Assembly: GCF_024218775.1 (NCBI RefSeq)
Contig: NZ_CP100404.1
Span: 1,860,001-1,924,000 of the forward strand
From: Haloarcula marina
Lineage (GTDB): Archaea > Halobacteriota > Halobacteria > Halobacteriales > Haloarculaceae
DNA length: 64,000 nt
Direction: 5' to 3'
The position numbers and the translations under genes were made by a program. Within the stretch, counting starts at the first letter, position 1. Each line of letters begins with the position of its first letter. Below are positions 59,917 to 64,000 of the stretch, piece by piece. The notes under the pieces are model-generated. The model was not told the DNA's origin, ran no database searches, and saw only the letters and a list, made by a program, of their open reading frames with translations.

Positions 59917-60954
59917 ATGAACGAGGACGAACCGTTCACCTACGACGGTGGACGGGTAGACCCGGGCGAGACGCAGAACGTCCGGTACACGGTGAGCGAG
60001 ACGTATATGGGCGACCCGGTCCGGATGCCGGTCACCATCGTCAACGGTGAGCGGCCGGGACCGACGGGGTTTCTCTCGGCGGCGGCGCACGGCGACGAAC
60101 TGAACGGCATCGAAGTCGTTCGGGAGGTGGCCCACGAGTGGGACCACACCGAACTGGCCGGGACGCTGGTCTGTCTCCCGGTGTTGAACGTGCCCGCGTT
60201 CCTGGCACAGGAGCGGTATCTCCCCATCTACGACCGCGACCTCAACCGCTCGTTCCCGGGGAACCCGGACTCGACGAGCGCGAAGCGGATGGCCCACCGC
60301 ATCTTCCGGAACTTCCTGGAACCCTGTGACTTCGGCCTGGACTTCCACACGTCGACGCGCGGTCGGACGAACATGCTCCACGTCAGGGCCGACATGGACG
60401 ACGAACCGGTGGCCCGCGTCGCCAACGCCTTCGCCTCGAACGTCATCATCTCGTCGGAGGGGCCCAGCGGGTCACTCAGGCGAGAGGTCAGCGCCGCGGA
60501 CGCGCCGACAATCACCATCGAGATGGGCGAAGCCCACCGGTTCCAGCGACCGCTCATCGACAGCGCGCTCGAAAGCGTCCGGTCGGTACTGGCGGAGTTC
60601 GAGATGCTGCCGTCGGAAGTCGTCCAGTGGCCGGGGTGGCGCACCGTCATCGACAACAGCGACGAGAAAACGTGGATTCGCGCCGACGCTGGCGGCCTCG
60701 TGGACATGCATCACGAACGCGGTGCGCTCGTCTACGAGGACGACATCATCTGCACCATCGCGAACCCGTTCAAAACGGAGGACACCACGGTCAGGGCTCC
60801 CTTCACGGGGTTGCTCGTCGGCGTATTGGAGAACCCGCTCGTCTATCCCGGCAACCCGCTCTGTCACCTCGTGCGCCTCGATAACCGGACGCGGCGGGCG
60901 CTCGAACGGAGTCAGGAGTTCCCCGGCGACGGGGGCGTCGGTTCGCCGCCGTAA
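59917..60954 (+). CDS. AstE-like deacylase (succinylglutamate desuccinylase/aspartoacylase family)
   Basis: A 345-residue zinc amidohydrolase of the M14-like family. Zinc and catalytic residues are visible in AAAHGDELNGIEVV (His and Glu), DLNRSFPG and FGLDFHTSTRGR (His), with TITIEMGEAHRF as the later Glu. The C-terminal beta-barrel part (VRAPFTGLLVGVLENPLVYPGNPLCHLV) is typical. It removes an acyl or amino-acyl group from an unknown amide. It is near the RimK fusion; such trios recur in other genomes, a family-level observation I use only as a hint. Confidence 0.87.
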   Translation: MNEDEPFTYDGGRVDPGETQNVRYTVSETYMGDPVRMPVTIVNGERPGPTGFLSAAAHGDELNGIEVVREVAHEWDHTELAGTLVCLPVLNVPAFLAQERYLPIYDRDLNRSFPGNPDSTSAKRMAHRIFRNFLEPCDFGLDFHTSTRGRTNMLHVRADMDDEPVARVANAFASNVIISSEGPSGSLRREVSAADAPTITIEMGEAHRFQRPLIDSALESVRSVLAEFEMLPSEVVQWPGWRTVIDNSDEKTWIRADAGGLVDMHHERGALVYEDDIICTIANPFKTEDTTVRAPFTGLLVGVLENPLVYPGNPLCHLVRLDNRTRRALERSQEFPGDGGVGSPP

Positions 60955-61014
60955 CAGTCGACCTAGATGCCTAGGCAGTAACGTAATGTAGTACTGACAA
61001 CTACAACTTCGGTG

Positions 61015-61308
61015 ATGAGCGATGTGCCACTGGACATACTCGCCAAGGAACGTCGTCGGATGGTGCTCCGACGACTAGACGACGCACGAGACCCGTCTTC
61101 GGGGCTGTCTGTCCCCGGGGACTTCTACGACGGGACCGCGCCCCGTGCGGAACAGATAGCACTCCACCACGTAGACCTCCCGAAACTCGCCGACGCAGGC
61201 GCAATCAACTGGGACCGGCACGACGGCGTGGTGTATCCCGGCCCGGAGTTCGAGGGATTCGCCGAACTACTCCGCAGGATATCGACAGCGCCGAACCGGC
61301 ACAAGTAG
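61015..61308 (+). CDS. Small winged-helix-like protein (DUF7344-type)
   Basis: A 97-residue protein. The start VPLDILAKERRRMVLRRLDDA and later IALHHVDLPKLADAGAINWDRHDGVVYPGPEF read as a compact winged helix, a pattern I associate with haloarchaeal DUF7344 proteins. The ATG at 61015 follows an in-frame GTG at 61012. A palindrome-like CTAGATGCCTAG lies about 50 bases upstream, and the GTACTGACAACTACAAC region is the presumed promoter. Function unknown. Confidence 0.65.
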   Translation: MSDVPLDILAKERRRMVLRRLDDARDPSSGLSVPGDFYDGTAPRAEQIALHHVDLPKLADAGAINWDRHDGVVYPGPEFEGFAELLRRISTAPNRHK

Positions 61309-61656
61309 GAATACGCCCGAACATCGAGCGGTCAGTCCCCGACGCCGTCGCTGGGTACGACTGATTCGGCCCGCGACCGCACGCCAATAGCGACGGAGGT
61401 GTTCCGACAGTTCTTTACCACCCCTAGTTACACCCTTAAAGTGAAGAACCTACCACCACAGCATCGGCATCTACGCGTCGCCGTGGTGGTGACGACAGCG
61501 GAACACACATACACATACACATACGATGCCCACGATACCGCCCAACACAAAGGATATTTTTCACCGGCCCGGACGGTTCAGTGTGCTCGCTGAACGAAGG
61601 CCGAACAGACCACACATCGACCGCCCCGCGACCACGTCTCTCGGGGGGACGTCGGC
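61309..61656. other. Intergenic region with a hexanucleotide repeat
   Basis: A 348-base gap. It contains three exact ACACAT units (61505-61522), an AT-rich GATATTTTTCA (about 61549-61560) that may serve the HalOD1 gene, and short frames coding basic peptides that I do not accept as genes. Confidence 0.6.
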
Positions 61657-61902
61657 GTGAAGAAAACGGATTCGACGCCGCCGTCGGTGCTCGTCGTCGA
61701 CGCAATCGCGGAAGTCGAGGGCGTCGAACCGATAGACCTCGATTTCGTCTTGGAGGACCAAATCGACACCGAGGCACTGGACGACTTGTTCGCCCACGAC
61801 AGCCCACCGAAAACCGTCGAGTTCAACGTCGGAAGCCACCACGTCATCGTCACCGATGACGCGGTGCGCGTCGACGGTCGGGCGACGCTGGAACGCGCCT
61901 GA
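61657..61902 (+). CDS. HalOD1 output domain protein
   Basis: An 81-residue protein beginning at GTG. PSVLVVDAIAEVEGVEPIDLDFVLEDQIDTEALDDLF (about 9-45, read in parts) followed by TVEFNVGSHHVIVTDDAVRVDG matches the small alpha/beta HalOD1 output domain found alone or fused to haloarchaeal regulators. It is probably a signalling adapter or output module. A TATA-like GATATTTTT lies about 100 bases upstream, longer than the usual leaderless spacing. Confidence 0.78.
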   Translation: MKKTDSTPPSVLVVDAIAEVEGVEPIDLDFVLEDQIDTEALDDLFAHDSPPKTVEFNVGSHHVIVTDDAVRVDGRATLERA

Positions 61903-62006
61903 ACACCGGTCGAACACGTAATCTAATAGAGGTATTTTCCGACGGTAGCGGCGATACACGCACGCGGTAGTAACTACTATCTGTCCCCGGACTAACCCCC
62001 GAGTGT

Positions 62007-62402
62007 ATGAGTCAGTCTTACAACCGCGGCACCGTCGAGGACTTCGGACGGTGGCGGGAGTTCTCGGCCGGGATGTGGGCCTGGATATTCCACAAGTTCA
62101 CCGGCTGGGTTCTCGTGGGGTATCTGTTTACCCACATCGCCGTCCTCAGTACGTCCCTCGGTGGCGCCGAACTCTATACGAACACACTGCAGGGGCTCGA
62201 AGCCCTGCTCATCGTTCGCTTCCTCGAAGTCGGACTGCTCGCCGTCGCCGTCTTCCACATTCTGAACGGCATTCGCCTGCTGATGGTGGACCTCGGTGTC
62301 GGCCTCGAAGCACAGGACAAGAGCTTCTACGCGTCGCTGCTGCTGACCGGCGCCATCGTCGTCGGTAGCATCCCGACGTTCCTCGGGGGGCCGTTGGCGT
62401 AA
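62007..62402 (+). CDS. sdhC: Succinate dehydrogenase, cytochrome b subunit (SdhC)
   Basis: A 131-residue membrane anchor with three spans. [22 protein letters not shown] supplies the first haem-ligand region (two His), and [16 protein letters not shown] the second. It anchors the catalytic pair and passes electrons to menaquinone. Its stop overlaps sdhD's ATG (TAATG), and the order sdhC-D-B-A is complete. A TAGTAACTACTATC stretch about 30 bases upstream is the likely promoter. Confidence 0.93.
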   Translation: MSQSYNRGTVEDFGRWREFSAGMWAWIFHKFTGWVLVGYLFTHIAVLSTSLGGAELYTNTLQGLEALLIVRFLEVGLLAVAVFHILNGIRLLMVDLGVGLEAQDKSFYASLLLTGAIVVGSIPTFLGGPLA

Positions 62403-62767
62403 TGGCCGAACACTACTCGTCCTTCGAGCGGGGCGGCCGTCGCTGGCTCCTGCAGCGTCTGACGGCGGTGTTCCTCATCGGCGTCCTCGCGTTCCACTTC
62501 ATGCTGTTGCACTTCGTCAACCACGCGGCGGACATCACCTTCGCTGGGACGCAGGCGCGGATGGGACAGATTAGCTACTTCGCGACGATGTGGCTATTCC
62601 TCGTGACGGCGACGTTCCACGGCGTCAACGGCGTCTACAACGCCCTCGTCAATCAGGGCATCAGCGGATCACAGAAGACCGCAGTGAAGTACGTCCTCGT
62701 CGTCGCGGGCCTGCTTCTCGTCGCCCAGGGCACGCGGGTCGCACTCGCGATGAACGGGTTCCTCTAA
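62402..62767 (+). CDS. sdhD: Succinate dehydrogenase, membrane anchor subunit (SdhD)
   Basis: A 121-residue anchor with three spans. The start RRWLLQRLTAVFLIGVLAFHFMLLHFVNHA carries the quinone-site Arg and His residues, followed by FLVTATFHGVNGVYNALVNQG. It starts inside the sdhC stop codon and ends 3 bases before sdhB. Together with SdhC it forms the quinone-binding membrane part. Confidence 0.92.
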   Translation: MAEHYSSFERGGRRWLLQRLTAVFLIGVLAFHFMLLHFVNHAADITFAGTQARMGQISYFATMWLFLVTATFHGVNGVYNALVNQGISGSQKTAVKYVLVVAGLLLVAQGTRVALAMNGFL

Positions 62768-62770
62768 ACA

Positions 62771-63655
62771 ATGAGTACACAGATAGAACAACAGGAGACC
62801 GAGACGGAAGAACAGGAGGCCGAACCAGAGGTGGAGTCGCCGGGCGACCGCCGCCGGGCGGCGAAACGACAACGACAGACCGAACGGGACATCCAGCGTG
62901 AGACGGAGGAGGAGACGCTGGACGACGAGGAGACGGTCACCCTGAAAGTGTTCCGCTACGACCCCGAAGTCGAGGGGAAGCAGGAACCGCGATTCGACGA
63001 CTTCGCCGTCCCCTTCCACAAGGGGATGACCGTGCTCGACGCGCTTATCTACGCCCGGGACCGCTACGACTCCTCGCTCACGTTCCGCCACTCCTGCCGA
63101 CAGGCGGTGTGTGGTTCGGACGCGCTGTTCGTCAACGGCAGGCAGCGACTCGGTTGTAAGACCCAGCTATCGGACCTGGAGGACCCGGTCCGCATCGAAC
63201 CGCTCCCCCACCAAGAGGTCGTCAAGGACCTCGTCGTGGACATGGAGCACTTCTACGACCAGATGGAGGCCGTCGAACCGTACTTCGACGCCGACGAACT
63301 CCCCGAGGACAGCCTCGAAGAGCAGCGCCAGACCCGAGAGAACCGCGAGAAAGTGAAGATGTCGACGCGGTGTATCTGGTGCGGCGCGTGCATGTCCTCG
63401 TGTAACATCGCGGCCGGGGACAACGAGTACCTCGGCCCGGCCGCCATCAACAAGGCCTACCGGTTCGCGATGGACGAGCGCGAAGGCGAGAACCGCAAGC
63501 AAGAACGCCTCCGCATCATCGAGCAGGAACACGGCGTCTGGCGGTGCCAGACCCAGTTCTCCTGTACTGAAGTGTGCCCGAAGGACATCCCCCTGACCGA
63601 GCACATCCAAGAGTTGAAGCGCGAAGCGGTGAAGAACAACCTCAAGTTCTGGTAG
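62771..63655 (+). CDS. sdhB: Succinate dehydrogenase, iron-sulfur subunit (SdhB)
   Basis: A 294-residue electron-transfer subunit. An acidic extension of about 55 residues (with DRRRAAKRQRQTERD) is specific to haloarchaea. The 2Fe-2S site is SCRQAVCGSDALFVNGR then GC; the 4Fe-4S/3Fe-4S sites are CIWCGACMSSC and CTEVCPKDIP. All cysteines are present. It lies between sdhD and sdhA. Confidence 0.95.
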   Translation: MSTQIEQQETETEEQEAEPEVESPGDRRRAAKRQRQTERDIQRETEEETLDDEETVTLKVFRYDPEVEGKQEPRFDDFAVPFHKGMTVLDALIYARDRYDSSLTFRHSCRQAVCGSDALFVNGRQRLGCKTQLSDLEDPVRIEPLPHQEVVKDLVVDMEHFYDQMEAVEPYFDADELPEDSLEEQRQTRENREKVKMSTRCIWCGACMSSCNIAAGDNEYLGPAAINKAYRFAMDEREGENRKQERLRIIEQEHGVWRCQTQFSCTEVCPKDIPLTEHIQELKREAVKNNLKFW

Positions 63656-63695
63656 TCCTAAGCGACGCCAGACACGCTACTACTTTCCACACACT

Positions 63696-64000
63696 ATGTA
63701 CGAACACGACGTTATCGTGGTCGGCGCGGGTGGCGCTGGCCTCCGTGCGGCTATCGCAGCGGACGAAGAGGGCGCAGACGTCGCCCTCGTGACGAAACTC
63801 CATCCGGTCCGCAGTCACACGGGCGCGGCAGAGGGAGGCATCAACGCCTCGCTCCGGGAGGGCGACTCCTGGGACCTGCACGCCTACGACACGATGAAAG
63901 GCTCCGACTACCTCGGGGACGCCCCGGCGATAGACACCTTCGCCAAGACGGCCCCCGAGGAAGTCATCCAACTCGAACACTGGGGGATGCCGTTCTCCCG
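63696..64000 (+). CDS. sdhA: Succinate dehydrogenase flavoprotein (SdhA), N-terminal fragment
   Basis: The ATG at 63696 opens a frame running past the right edge; 101 codons are visible. VIVVGAGGAGLRAAIAADEEG is the FAD-binding GxGxxG, and SHTGAAEGGINASLREGDSW holds the His that takes covalent FAD in this family. LEHWGMPFSR matches the continuing N-terminal domain. It oxidises succinate to fumarate. Confidence 0.95.
   Translation, partial: MYEHDVIVVGAGGAGLRAAIAADEEGADVALVTKLHPVRSHTGAAEGGINASLREGDSWDLHAYDTMKGSDYLGDAPAIDTFAKTAPEEVIQLEHWGMPFS

Noticed and set aside
61399-61593. 64-codon frame in the gap before the HalOD1 gene
   Set aside because: The product is neutral to basic with a low-complexity TYTYTY run made by the hexanucleotide repeat; no acidic bias or motif.

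Overview
The window is chromosomal DNA of a halophilic archaeon (class Halobacteria, most like the Haloarcula group). Evidence: GC-rich sequence, very acidic predicted proteins, archaeal basal transcription and tRNA-modification genes (TFE alpha, Trm56), a CDC48-type AAA ATPase, HalX and HalOD1 signalling proteins, 7TM histidine kinases, a PGF-CTERM-like surface protein, and TATA-like boxes placed about 25-35 bases before start codons, as expected for leaderless mRNAs. I see no insertion sequence, prophage, CRISPR array or replication origin. The genus is an inference.

Layout. 1-7 kb: end of a CDC48-type ATPase, a DUF4349 lipoprotein, a nitrilase/SRPBCC/wHTH group, a LEA14-like secreted protein, an AbrB-PhoU regulator and an NAD-kinase-like protein. 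7-10.6 kb: a 38-residue membrane protein, CinA-like protein, DUF5803, DUF2110, TFE and Trm56. 10.7-16 kb: an epimerase, PEBP, DUF2797, a PGF-CTERM protein with two companions, a winged-helix protein and an NRDE protein. 16-27 kb: the menaquinone pathway, all on the minus strand in two blocks (menF-menD and menB / menA-menC-menE). Plus-strand genes sit between the blocks, including a histidine kinase with a LOV flavin-cysteine motif between menB and menA. 27-36 kb: a ribbon-helix-helix protein, UPF0058, a winged-helix regulator beside an R2lox-like di-metal oxidase, an enoyl-CoA hydratase, a photolyase, Fe/Mn superoxide dismutase and two 7TM sensors, one without a kinase domain. 36-40 kb: a BioD-like ATPase, DUF302, an MBL hydrolase, a HalX response regulator with a RecA-like partner, and thyX.

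40-46 kb: a branched-chain-type ABC transporter (livH-livM-livG-livF, overlapping genes, minus strand). It faces a substrate-binding lipoprotein whose two sequence halves are in swapped order, i.e. a circular permutation; this is the most striking observation here. 46-56 kb: a giant FAD/Fe-S D-lactate/glycolate-type dehydrogenase, a membrane wHTH protein, two tRNA-Glu genes (CUC and UUC anticodons), a DUF21 protein, a zinc-finger protein, a GlmU-like nucleotidyltransferase, a cysteine-rich Tat-exported protein and a 3-hydroxyacyl-CoA dehydrogenase/enoyl-CoA hydratase fusion. 56-64 kb: Hsp20, cysE, an AlkA-like glycosylase, a RimK/retropepsin-like fusion near an AstE-like deacylase and a double-CDGSH protein, two small signalling proteins, and sdhC-sdhD-sdhB-sdhA, which runs off the end.

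Functionally the window joins respiratory quinone synthesis, succinate dehydrogenase and a lactate/glycolate-type dehydrogenase with sensors and protection against light and oxygen (LOV kinase, photolyase, SOD, R2lox-like protein). Functions come from family recognition by eye; no database search was run.
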